This document shows positions 15,201 through 21,896 of a stretch of DNA of 23,957 bases, in pieces. The DNA is from JAWVYT01 sp964605205 (GTDB taxonomy: Bacteria > Gemmatimonadota > Gemmatimonadetes > Longimicrobiales > RSA9), in the NCBI GenBank assembly GCA_964605205.1, contig CAZSBL010000042.1, forward strand, positions 1 through 23,957, written 5' to 3'. The notes beneath the pieces are model-generated. The model saw only the letters and a program-made list of their open reading frames with translations. It did no database searches and had not been told where the DNA came from. How positions within the stretch are numbered: position 1 is the stretch's first letter; every line of letters begins with the position of its first letter. The position numbers and the translations under genes were made by a program.

Positions 15201-15772
15201 AGCTCCAACTCGCCGGTCACATCCGCCAGCGTGTCCAGCAGCGCCTTCTGCTCGTCGGCCCGCCTGCGCTCCATCTCCAGGAGCCGGGCCCGCCCGATGG
15301 CGATCCCCGTCTGCTGGGCGGCCGCCGTCAGGATCTCGAAGTCTTCCTGGCCGAAAGCACCCACCTCCGCGCTCTCAACGGCCAGGATGCCCACCACCTC
15401 GTCGTCCACGACGATGGGCAGGTCCACCTCCGAACCTTCTACCGGACCGGGTACGAAGCGCTCCTCCCGCGTCACGTCGGGCGAATAGTGCATCCGGCCG
15501 TCGAGGAGCGGCCGCTCGCTGAGCCCCCGGCCGGGGGCGATCCGGTAGCCTTCGGGTCCCCCGTCCCACCCCACACTGGCCTGCAGCACCCGGTCTCCGG
15601 TCACCGGGTCCACCGTCAGCACGGAGACGAAGTTGTAGCCGAGCGCCTCGTCGCGAAGCCCTTCCACGGTGGCGGTGTAGACCTCGTCCTCGCCGTGGGC
15701 GGCGGCGATGTTCGTGCTGAGCCGCAGCAGCGCGGACTGGCGCCGTGCGCCGGCGCCTCCCGTCGGGCTCAT
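12257..15772 (-). CDS. Soluble hybrid histidine kinase: GAF x4, HisKA, HATPase, REC x2
   Basis: This 1171-residue protein has no membrane segment or signal peptide. Four GAF domains lie at about 15-165, 175-335, 341-500 and 507-664. DHp follows with MSHELRTPLNAIIGYSEML (phospho-His H682), then the ATPase with N-box NLLSNASKF (797-805), DTGIG (831-835) and GGTGLGL (860-866). Two receivers close the protein, with D978 and D1097 as phosphoacceptors and K1027 and K1149. GAF2-4 repeat with an exact 166-residue period and share a YQEW..RS..Y motif absent from GAF1. The ATG overlaps the TGA of the preceding kinase gene as ATGA (15769-15772). It is probably a cytoplasmic sensor of small ligands or redox state; the ligand is not predictable. 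Signal likely flows from D978/D1097 to an HPt-like partner or to the neighbouring receiver. Confidence 0.93.
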   Translation of the reverse strand: MSPTGGAGARRQSALLRLSTNIAAAHGEDEVYTATVEGLRDEALGYNFVSVLTVDPVTGDRVLQASVGWDGGPEGYRIAPGRGLSERPLLDGRMHYSPDVTREERFVPGPVEGSEVDLPIVVDDEVVGILAVESAEVGAFGQEDFEILTAAAQQTGIAIGRARLLEMERRRADEQKALLDTLADVTGELELGKLLQAILERAVRLLGVSGGELALLDPDTRELVIAASHRMGTDAVGTRMAPGEGAMGRAAETREPLVIANYQEWMQRSPKYTQDVVQSVMAVPLLARDTLVGVIAVVHRDPEHAFGESDQRLLDLFARQTAVAVENARLYSAEHWRAEELAAVLDTMQDLAGELELQTVLQTLLERAARLLEVTGGELAMLDERTGELEIAASYRMGVDAVGQRMAPGEGAMGRVAGTREPLIIPRYQEWEHRSDSYSNETVQTVMAAPLMIGTRLVGVIAAVHSDPARAFGEEDMRRLNLFAPQAAVAIENARLFTAERNRAEEQRALLDTLRDLSSQLELSAVLQKVLERAAGLIDASGGELAIYHGEERELEIVASHAMGADAVGSRMAFGEGAMGQVAETGDALVIPRYQEWLQRSPKYGGSTVQTAMAAPLVMGDRLVGVIALVRSDRDRPFEEDDLRRLTPFAPQAAIAIDNARLFASAEQANEAKSTFLASMSHELRTPLNAIIGYSEMLQEEAAEDGNDEYVPDLEKIHKAGRHLLALINDILDLSKIEAGKTELYLERFILRDLIGEIAATAEPLVKQNGNALQVEIASEVGSMTADMTKVRQILLNLLSNASKFTEKGTIRVVAEPDPPDPLAVRIAVADTGIGMTEEQLGRIFEAFSQAEASTTRKYGGTGLGLVISRHFARMMGGDISVTSEKGVGTTFTVRLPLVARPKPGAVDEVARAEADGLAGAAGSGEAGVVLIIDDDPDAQELLRRTLTREGFLVEGALDGPTGLQRARELRPDVILLDVLMPGVDGWSVLSALKDDPELSRIPVVMATMLDDRRLGYSLGATDYLTKPIEPQRLLRVLHRLCPEPDASILIVDDDPAVRDRLVPLIRDGGWRPIEAENGQAALTRLDEATPDLILLDLMMPEMDGFAFLDALRARDHGRDIPVVVLTAKELTDEDRARLNGGVERVFRKQDMAAHELVAELRSVMEPDQSP
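13765..15253 (-). repeat. Three tandem GAF modules, 498-bp period
   Basis: Coordinates run in the sense of the minus-strand gene. Three consecutive modules in the four-GAF kinase align at D180, D346 and D512, an exact 166-codon spacing. Each has a signalling-helix linker (ALLDTL.DL…LEL) followed by a GAF domain with EGAMGR/Q and YQEW motifs. They have drifted, but the 498-bp spacing is kept. Confidence 0.8.
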
Positions 15773-18471
15773 GACGCCTCCCCCGGCACGGGGGTCGAAA
15801 GCGCGTCGGGGCCGTGGGAGAGCGATCCGTCGTCGGGTCCGCCAGCGGCGGCACCCTCATCGCCTCCGGCCTCCGTCACCCGGCCGGTCGCGTCCCGGGG
15901 CAGTCGGACCGTGAACGTGGTGCCCACCCCCTTCCGGCTCTCCACCTCGATGTCGCCGCCCAGGAGCCGGCTGAAGCAGCGGCTGATGACCAGCCCCAGC
16001 CCCGTGCCGCCGTACTTCTTCGCCACCGACGAGTCCGCCTGGTTGAACGCCTGAAAGAGGCGGCCCACCTGATCGCGGGTCATCCCGATCCCGCTGTCCG
16101 CCACACGGATCAGCAGGTCGTCCGGCCGTTCGCCGTCGGGGCGGACGGCCAGGTCGATGCGGCCCTTCTCCGTGAACTTCGACGCGTTGGAGAGCAGGTT
16201 CAGGAGGATCTGCCGGACCTTGGTCACGTCGGTCACGATGGTGCCCACGCCGTTCAGCTCCACCGCCAGGCGGTTGCCGTTGGCCGCCACCAGCGGCTTG
16301 ACGGTGGCCTCCACCTCCTCGATCAGCTCCGGCAGCTCGACCGTCTCCAGGTGCACCTCGGTCTTCCCGGCCTCGATCTTCGACAGGTCCAGGATGTCGT
16401 TGATGAGCGCCAGCAGGTGGCGGCCGGCGGTGTGGATCTTCTCCAGGTCCGGGACGAACGCGTCCTGCCCCTCGTCCTCGGCCTCCTCCTGGAGCATCTC
16501 GCTGTAGCCGATGATGGCGTTCAGCGGGGTGCGCAGCTCGTGGCTCATGTTGGCCAGGAACTGACTCTTCGCCTGGTTTGCGTCCTCGGCCTCCCGGCGG
16601 GCCTCCAGCAGCTCCGTCACGTCGTGGTACAGCGCGACGATCCCGATCCGCTCCCCGCCCACCTCCACCGGCACGCCGGCCAGCTCCACGTCCAGGTAGG
16701 AGCCGTCCTTCCGCTTCCGCTTCCCGATCCCGTGAGCCAGCTCGCCCGAGGCCGCGGCTTCCGTGTAGTCCTCGGCCTCCGCCAGCGTCTCCGCCGTGTT
16801 GATCAGGGTGTCGAGCTCACGACCCATGGCCTCCTCACGGCCGAAGCCGAAGAGCCGCTCGAACGCCGGGTTCAGCTCCACCACGTGACCCTCCAGGTCC
16901 AGCGTCACGATCGCCACGGGGCTGTTCTGCACCACCGCCTCGAAGTACCGACGCTGACGCTGGGCCTCCGTATAGAGCCGTGCATTCTCGATGGCTACGG
17001 CCGCCTGCGGCGCGAAGAGGTTCAACAGCCGCAGGTCCTCGGGGCCGAAGTTCCGGTCCGCCTCCGTGTGGACGCTGGCCAGCGTGCCCACCAGTCGGTC
17101 CCCGATCCGGAGCGGGACCACCATCACGCCCCGGGCGGTGGTCTCCTCGTACTTGTTTGACCGACCGACCCACTCCTGATAGTTGGGGATGATCAGCGGC
17201 TCGTGGGTCTCCGCCACCTGACCCATGGCCCCCTCGCCGGGCGCCATCCGGGTGCCCGTGGAGTCGGACCCGATCTGGTGGCTGGCCACGATCTCCAGCT
17301 CTTCCGCGTCCTCGTGGTAGATGGCCAGCTCGCCGCCCGTCACGCCCAGCAGCGCCACCGCCCGCTCCAGCACCGCCTGCAGTAGCTTCGACAGCTCCAG
17401 CTTGCCCGACAGGTCCGAGAGCGTGTCCAGCAGCGCCCGCTGCTCCTCCGCCCGCTGGCGCTCCACCGTGAAGAGACGGGCGTTCTCGATGGCCACCGCC
17501 GCCTGCGGCGCGAACATGTCCAGCAGACGCAGGTCCGCCTCGCCGAACGTGCGGTCCTCCTCCGTGTGCACGCTCGCCAGCGTGCCCACCAGCCGGTTCC
17601 CGATCAGGAGCGGGACCACCATCACGCCCCGGGCCGTGGTCTCCTCGTACTTGTTCGACCGGCCCTCCCACTCCTGGTAGTTCGGGATGATCAGCCGCTG
17701 GCGCGTCTCCGCCACCCGGCCCATGGCGCCCTCGCCGTGGGTCATCCGCGTGCCCGTGGAGTCACTCCCGATGTTGTGGCTGGCGACGATCTCCAGCTCC
17801 CGGGCTTCCTCGTGGTAGATGGCCAGCTCACCGCCGGTCACACCGAGCAGCGATACCGCCCGCTCCACCACCCGCTGCAGCAGCTTCGACAGCTCCAGCT
17901 CGCCCGACAGGTCGCCCAGCGTCTCCAGCAGCGCCCGATGCTCCTCGGCGTGCCGACGCTCCGCGGCCAGCAGCCGAACCCGGCCGATGGCGATCCCCGC
18001 CTGCTGGGCGGCCGCCGTGAGGACGTCGAAGTCGCCGTCGTCGAAGGCGTCCGGGTCGGTGCTTTCCACTACCAGCACGCCCACCAGCTCCTCGTCGTCC
18101 AGGACGGGGACATCCACCTCCGAGCCGGTGCCCAGCGTGGCGATGTACTCGGGCGCCTCCGCCACCCGGGCCGTATAGTGGAGTTGGTGATCCTCCACCA
18201 CCTGCCGGCTGATCCCTTCGCCCGGCTGCACTCGCATCCCGGGCTGAACACCCTCCCAGCCCCGGCTGGCACGGAGTACCCGGTCCCCGGTCTTCGGATC
18301 GATGAGGAAGATGCCCAGGAAGTCGTAGCCGAGGGCCGGGTCGTTCAGCCCTTCGATGACGCTCTCGCAGACATCGTCCTCCGAGTGGGCCGAGGCGATG
18401 GCCGTGCTAAGCCGCAGCAGGGCGGCCTGACGCGCGTAGAACGCGTCCGAATCGGATGCCCGAGGAGGCAT
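15769..18471 (-). CDS. Soluble sensor histidine kinase: GAF x3, PAS, HisKA, HATPase
   Basis: This 900-residue cytoplasmic kinase has GAF domains at about 18-168, 178-333 and 344-499. A PAS domain spans about 508-625 (NSPVAIVTLDLEGHVVELN…GIVALYHDVTE). HisKA has NMSHELRTPLNAII (H644), and the ATPase has NLLSNASKF (N762), DSGIG (792-796) and GGTGLGL (821-827). There is no receiver. GAF2 and GAF3 are close duplicates with a 166-residue offset. The N-terminal GAF (ALLRLSTAIASAH) is clearly homologous to that of the downstream kinase, so one gene arose from the other. ATG 18471 is preferred: it has a GGAG Shine-Dalgarno 9 nt upstream and matches the N-terminus of its paralogue. A GTG 10 codons upstream is possible. 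First gene of the three-gene minus-strand operon. Confidence 0.92.
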   Translation of the reverse strand: MPPRASDSDAFYARQAALLRLSTAIASAHSEDDVCESVIEGLNDPALGYDFLGIFLIDPKTGDRVLRASRGWEGVQPGMRVQPGEGISRQVVEDHQLHYTARVAEAPEYIATLGTGSEVDVPVLDDEELVGVLVVESTDPDAFDDGDFDVLTAAAQQAGIAIGRVRLLAAERRHAEEHRALLETLGDLSGELELSKLLQRVVERAVSLLGVTGGELAIYHEEARELEIVASHNIGSDSTGTRMTHGEGAMGRVAETRQRLIIPNYQEWEGRSNKYEETTARGVMVVPLLIGNRLVGTLASVHTEEDRTFGEADLRLLDMFAPQAAVAIENARLFTVERQRAEEQRALLDTLSDLSGKLELSKLLQAVLERAVALLGVTGGELAIYHEDAEELEIVASHQIGSDSTGTRMAPGEGAMGQVAETHEPLIIPNYQEWVGRSNKYEETTARGVMVVPLRIGDRLVGTLASVHTEADRNFGPEDLRLLNLFAPQAAVAIENARLYTEAQRQRRYFEAVVQNSPVAIVTLDLEGHVVELNPAFERLFGFGREEAMGRELDTLINTAETLAEAEDYTEAAASGELAHGIGKRKRKDGSYLDVELAGVPVEVGGERIGIVALYHDVTELLEARREAEDANQAKSQFLANMSHELRTPLNAIIGYSEMLQEEAEDEGQDAFVPDLEKIHTAGRHLLALINDILDLSKIEAGKTEVHLETVELPELIEEVEATVKPLVAANGNRLAVELNGVGTIVTDVTKVRQILLNLLSNASKFTEKGRIDLAVRPDGERPDDLLIRVADSGIGMTRDQVGRLFQAFNQADSSVAKKYGGTGLGLVISRCFSRLLGGDIEVESRKGVGTTFTVRLPRDATGRVTEAGGDEGAAAGGPDDGSLSHGPDALSTPVPGEAS
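16972..17934 (-). repeat. Two near-identical GAF modules, 498-bp period
   Basis: GAF2 and GAF3 of the three-GAF kinase align with a constant 166-codon offset (E183 with D349). Long stretches are near-identical in DNA as well, for example around 17110-17200 against 17608-17698 (ATCACGCCCCGGGC, TCCTCGTACTTGTT). Both encode RSNKYEETTARGVMVVPL. The DNA similarity suggests recent duplication or gene conversion. Confidence 0.8.
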
Positions 18472-18663
18472 TAGGGGGTTCTCCGGAATCGTCGGGGGCA
18501 CGAATAGGGGTACGACTATCTAGCGTGATCGGGGGCGCGAGGCAAGCTGGTGCCCGCCCGGGAGTTGGCGGGTTCGGCCCCCGGACCCCATAGTATCAGG
18601 TGTGAGCGCCCCGTACCCGTCGGCCGAGTCGCCGGCGAACCTGCAACCAGTCGAGGTCCGATC
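18472..18663. other. Divergent intergenic region between kinase operon and fabH-like gene
   Basis: These 192 nt hold both start regions. A TAGTAT at 18591-18596 is a weak candidate -10 for the fabH-like gene, giving a leader of about 60 nt. On the kinase side only a short palindromic CTATCTAG (18517-18524) stands out, and no convincing -35/-10 pair was found. No gene is supported. Confidence 0.45.
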
Positions 18664-19665
18664 ATGCCGCGAACCGAGATCATCAGCACCGGATTCCACG
18701 TCCCCGAGAACGTCGTAACGAACCAGGAGCTCACCGAGTGGTGGGACACCTCCGACGAATGGATCCGGGAGCGCACCGGGATCGAGCAGCGGTACTGGGT
18801 GACGAAGGGCGAGGAGGCCGGGTCGGACCTGGCGGTGAAGGCCGCAGAGAAAGCGCTCGCGGGCGCCGGCATGGACGCCTCCGAGATCGACTGCATCGTC
18901 TACGCCACACTCAGCCCCGACTACTACTTCCCGGGCGGCGGCGTCTTCCTCCAGCGCAAGCTCGGCGTGCCCACCGGCGTGCCCGCCCTGGACGTGCGCA
19001 ACCAGTGCACCGGCTTCATCTACGGCCTCAGCGTGGCCGACGGCTGGATCCGCATGGGGCAGTACGAGCGGATCCTCTTGGTCGGCGCCGAGGTCCACTC
19101 CACCGGGCTCGACTACAGCCCGAACGGCCGCGACCTGGGCGTCCTCTTCGGCGACGGCGCCGGTGCCGTCATCCTCGGACCCACCGAAGACGACGGCCGC
19201 GGCGTCCTCTCCACCCACCTCTTCTCCGAAGGCAGTGGCGCCGAGAAGCTCTGGCTCGGCGCCGAGGGCAGCGCCGACTTCCCACGGCTCACCAACGAGG
19301 ACCTCGAGTCCGGCAAGATCTACCCGACCATGGAGGGCCGCGAGGTCTTCAAGAACGCCGTGGTCCGCATGCCCGAGTCGGTCCACACGGCGCTCGAGCA
19401 CAACGGCCTCTCCACCGACGACGTCGACCTCGTCATCGCGCACCAGGCCAACCTCCGGATCAACGAGATGGTGACCCGGCGCCTCGGCCTCGACGATGAC
19501 CAGGTCTACAACAACATCCAGCGCTTCGGCAACACCACCGCCGCCACCATCCCCATCGCCATGCACGAGGCCGTGGAGAAAGGGCTCCTCAACCGCGGCG
19601 ATCTCCTGGTCCTCACCGCGTTCGGCAGCGGCTTCACCTGGGCCAGCGCGGCCATCCGCTGGTAN
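18664..19665 (+). CDS. fabH: 3-oxoacyl-ACP synthase III (FabH-like); last codon runs into the assembly gap
   Basis: 333 residues of a FabH-type thiolase-fold condensing enzyme. The catalytic triad is intact: C115 in RNQCTGFIYG, H260 in VIAHQANLRIN and N290 in RFGNTTAATIP. GDGAGAVIL (163-171) and the C-terminal LTAFGSGFTWASAAIRW match family ends. The final readable codon is TAn at 19663-19665. Since the family normally stops right after IRW, this is most likely TAA or TAG, so the gene is probably complete. FabH starts fatty acid synthesis by condensing acyl-CoA with malonyl-ACP; branched starter units made by Ior are possible. No other fab gene is adjacent, so a role in specialised lipid synthesis, as for paralogous KASIII enzymes, cannot be excluded. 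Confidence 0.88.
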
Positions 19666-19764
19666 NNNNNNNNNNNNNNNNNNNNNNNNNNNNNNNNNNN
19701 NNNNNNNNNNNNNNNNNNNNNNNNNNNNNNNNNNNNNNNNNNNNNNNNNNNNNNNNNNNNNNNN
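19665..19764. other. Assembly gap of exactly 100 N
   Basis: A run of exactly 100 ambiguous bases is the conventional scaffolding filler for a gap of unknown size. Sequence on either side may not be as close as shown. The open frame that appears to join the fabH-like gene to the small membrane protein through this run is an artefact. Confidence 0.97.
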
Positions 19765-19785
19765 ACCCCCTCGATAGGAGGCATT

Positions 19786-20058
19786 ATGAAGCTGTCCGTG
19801 AAGGGTTTCGCACTCGCCTGTGGCGTCACCTTCGCCCTCGCCATGCTCATCGGCGGGATCATGGCGCTGCTCTGGCCCGAATGGGGCGCCCGCTTCATGC
19901 AGCTCGCCGGTTCCCTCTACCCCGGCGTAGAAGGCGTCGCGTTCGGACAGGTGATCGTGGCCGCCCTCTACGCCCTCGTCGACGGCGCCATCTTCGGCGC
20001 CATCTTCGCCTGGCTCTACAACCGGTTCGCCGGTGGGGTGGTCCCCTCGACGCCCTGA
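19786..20058 (+). CDS. Small two-helix membrane protein of unknown function (holin-like)
   Basis: A 90-residue protein with two hydrophobic helices (about 8-30, FALACGVTFALAMLIGG; and 54-78, GQVIVAALYALVDGAIFGAIFAWLY) joined by a short loop. It ends in a brief polar tail. It resembles short proteins that automatic annotation often calls bacteriophage holin in soil bacteria, but nothing phage-like surrounds it and lysis is not implied. The ATG at 19786 has a near-ideal AGGAGG Shine-Dalgarno at 19776-19781. It sits just downstream of the assembly gap, so its upstream neighbour is uncertain. Function unknown. Confidence 0.75.
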   Translation: MKLSVKGFALACGVTFALAMLIGGIMALLWPEWGARFMQLAGSLYPGVEGVAFGQVIVAALYALVDGAIFGAIFAWLYNRFAGGVVPSTP

Positions 20059-20083
20059 GCGGTGGGGACGGCCCTTTCGTCAT

Positions 20084-20115
20084 GGAGATAGATCGATCAC
20101 GATCGATCTATCTCC
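20084..20115. repeat. Perfect 15-bp palindrome, copy 1
   Basis: GGAGATAGATCGATC (20084-20098) and its exact complement (20101-20115) are separated by AC. Each arm carries overlapping GATC sites. The central 22 bp recur in copy 2. It could be a protein-binding operator, or a terminator hairpin for the small membrane protein; no T-tract follows. Confidence 0.75.
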
Positions 20116-20169
20116 GTGTTGAAACGCTAAGCCTTTGAAAACAAACGACTTACGGTGTCCGCTGCCAGA

Positions 20170-20193
20170 GTAGATCGATCACGATCGATCTAC
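20170..20193. repeat. Perfect 11-bp palindrome, copy 2
   Basis: GTAGATCGATC and its exact complement flank the same AC spacer. The inner 22 bp are identical to those of copy 1. The two centres are 82 bp apart, and copy 2 lies 75 bp before the GH125 start codon. Confidence 0.75.
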
Positions 20194-20267
20194 ATCGGAG
20201 ATCGGGACCCTACCGTACCGTCCGTCCGGTCCCCGGTCTCCGGATCATTGACACCTGGAGGAGACAC

Positions 20268-21896
20268 GTGAGCGCTGACCCACACCTGCGAAGCGACGAG
20301 CCCCGGGAATCGAGCTCGAGCCGCGAACCGGGCCACGACCCGAACCCCGGGCCGAGCCGTCGCGACTTCGTGGTCCGATCGGCGGCGCTCGTGGCGCTCC
20401 CGCCGCTCCTCGGGCTCCGCGGGCTGCCCGGTGTCGGCGACCTGGACGGTGGCGGCCCGGACGGTGGCGGCCCGGACGGTGCCGGCACCCCGGGGTCTGC
20501 GACGAAGGCGGGGTCGGGCCGCGTCGCCGGCTCCCCATCGTCGTCGCGCTTCCAGGGCACGGGCCGCCCGCCGCCGGAGGAGCGCAATTTCACCAGCCCG
20601 GCGGTGGAGGCCACCCTGGAGCGGGTGAAGGCGGAGATCGCGGACCCGGAGCTGGCGCGGCTGTTCGAGCAGTGCTTCCCGAACACGCTGGACACCACGG
20701 TCCAGGTCGGGGAGCGGAACGGGCGTCCGGACACGTTCGTCATCACGGGCGACATCGAGGCGATGTGGCTGCGGGACAGCTCGGCCCAGGTCTGGCCGTA
20801 CGTCCCGCTGGCGGCGGAGGACCCGGCGCTCCAGCGGTTCCTGGCGGGCGTGATCCATCGCCAGACCGACTGCATCCTCATCGACCCGTACGCCAACGCG
20901 TTCAACCCGTCGGCCACGGGCACCGGCTGGCAGGACGATCTCACGGAGATGAAGCCGGAGCTCCACGAGCGGAAGTGGGAGATCGACTCGCTCTGCTACC
21001 CGATCCGGCTGGCCCACGGCTACTGGCGGACCACCGGCGACGCCTCGCCGCTCGACGACCGCTGGCACGAGGCCATGCGCGCGGTGGTCCGCACGTTCAC
21101 CGAGCAGCAGCGGAAGGAGGGCCGCGGTCCGTACCGGTTCATGCGGGAGACGCACCGGGCCACGGACACGCTGACCAACGAAGGCTACGGCCGCCCGGCG
21201 AGGCCCAACGGCTTGATCCGGTCGATGTTCCGGCCCAGCGACGACGCCACCGTCTTCCCGTACCTGGTGCCTTCGAACCTCTTCGCCGTGGTCAGCCTCC
21301 GGCAGATGGCCGGGATGGTCGAGGCGGTCCGGGGCGACGCGGCGCTGGCGGCCGAGGCCCGGTCGCTGGCTGCGGAGGTGGAGGCGGCGCTGCTGCGGGA
21401 GGCCGTCGTCGCCCACCCCGAGCACGGCCCGGAGCACGGCCGGGTCTGGGCGTACGAGATCGACGGCTATGGCAACCGGCTCTTCATGGACGACGCCAAC
21501 GTCCCAAGCCTCCTCTCGCTGCCCTACCTCGGGTGGCGGGACCCGTCCGACGAGGTCTACCGGCGCACCCGGGCCCTGGTGCTGAGCGACGCCAACCCGT
21601 ACTGGCTCACCGGCGAGTATGCCACGGGCAACGGCAGTCCCCACACGCCCACCGGCTACGTCTGGCCCATGGCCATCACGCTCCGGGCCATGACAAGCAC
21701 CGACGGGGCCGAGATACGTCAGTGCCTCCAGTGGCTGAAGGCCACCCACGCCGGCACCTACTTCATGCACGAGTCCTTCGACCCCGACGACCCGGCGCGC
21801 TACAGCCGCGACTGGTTCGCCTGGGCCAACACCCTGTTCGGCGAGCTGATCCTGAAGCTGCACGCCGAACGGCCGGAACTGCTGAGGTCCGCGTGA
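20268..21896 (+). CDS. Tat-exported GH125 exo-alpha-1,6-mannosidase
   Basis: This 542-residue protein belongs to GH125 (formerly DUF1237), exo-acting alpha-1,6-mannosidases. A polar N-terminus precedes a twin-arginine signal SRRDFV (30-35) with a hydrophobic core (AALVALPPLLGL), so export is probably by Tat. A Gly-rich low-complexity linker (GGGPDGGGPDG, 61-71) follows. Recognisable family segments are GDIEAMWLRDSSAQVWPY (161-178), FRPSDDA (321-327, likely containing the general acid), AYEIDGYGN (396-404, with E398 as a candidate base) and FMDDANVPSLL. The GTG at 20268 follows GGAGGAG by 6 nt. The stop overlaps the GH92 start as GTGA, so the two glycosidases are coupled. The DNA encoding the linker is itself a tandem repeat. 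Confidence 0.9.
   Translation: MSADPHLRSDEPRESSSSREPGHDPNPGPSRRDFVVRSAALVALPPLLGLRGLPGVGDLDGGGPDGGGPDGAGTPGSATKAGSGRVAGSPSSSRFQGTGRPPPEERNFTSPAVEATLERVKAEIADPELARLFEQCFPNTLDTTVQVGERNGRPDTFVITGDIEAMWLRDSSAQVWPYVPLAAEDPALQRFLAGVIHRQTDCILIDPYANAFNPSATGTGWQDDLTEMKPELHERKWEIDSLCYPIRLAHGYWRTTGDASPLDDRWHEAMRAVVRTFTEQQRKEGRGPYRFMRETHRATDTLTNEGYGRPARPNGLIRSMFRPSDDATVFPYLVPSNLFAVVSLRQMAGMVEAVRGDAALAAEARSLAAEVEAALLREAVVAHPEHGPEHGRVWAYEIDGYGNRLFMDDANVPSLLSLPYLGWRDPSDEVYRRTRALVLSDANPYWLTGEYATGNGSPHTPTGYVWPMAITLRAMTSTDGAEIRQCLQWLKATHAGTYFMHESFDPDDPARYSRDWFAWANTLFGELILKLHAERPELLRSA

Larger units (their letters stand above)
20059..20267. other. Intergenic region with two palindromes upstream of the mannosidase operon
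   Basis: 209 nt without a supportable gene. It is notably AT-richer than its surroundings between 20116 and 20160 (TTGAAACGCTAAGCCTTTGAAAACAAACG). The two palindromes at 20084-20115 and 20170-20193 flank this AT-rich stretch, as operators would flank a promoter. Confidence 0.55.

Noticed and set aside
12266..16054. A plus-strand open frame of more than 1200 codons opposite the kinases
   Set aside because: It has no recognisable domain, is rich in Arg/His/Pro/Gly and lies antisense to well-supported kinase domains; a by-product of high GC at third codon positions.
18472..18501. Upstream GTG start for the three-GAF kinase (adds ten residues)
   Set aside because: The ATG at 18471 has a well-placed GGAG and matches the N-terminus of the paralogous kinase.
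18550..20058. A single open frame that appears to fuse the FabH-like protein to the small membrane protein
   Set aside because: It only stays open because 100 N are translated as unknown residues; FabH proteins end at IRW and the downstream protein has its own strong Shine-Dalgarno and ATG.
20084..20193. CRISPR array
   Set aside because: Only two repeats, of unequal length and fully palindromic, with one unrelated spacer and no cas genes.
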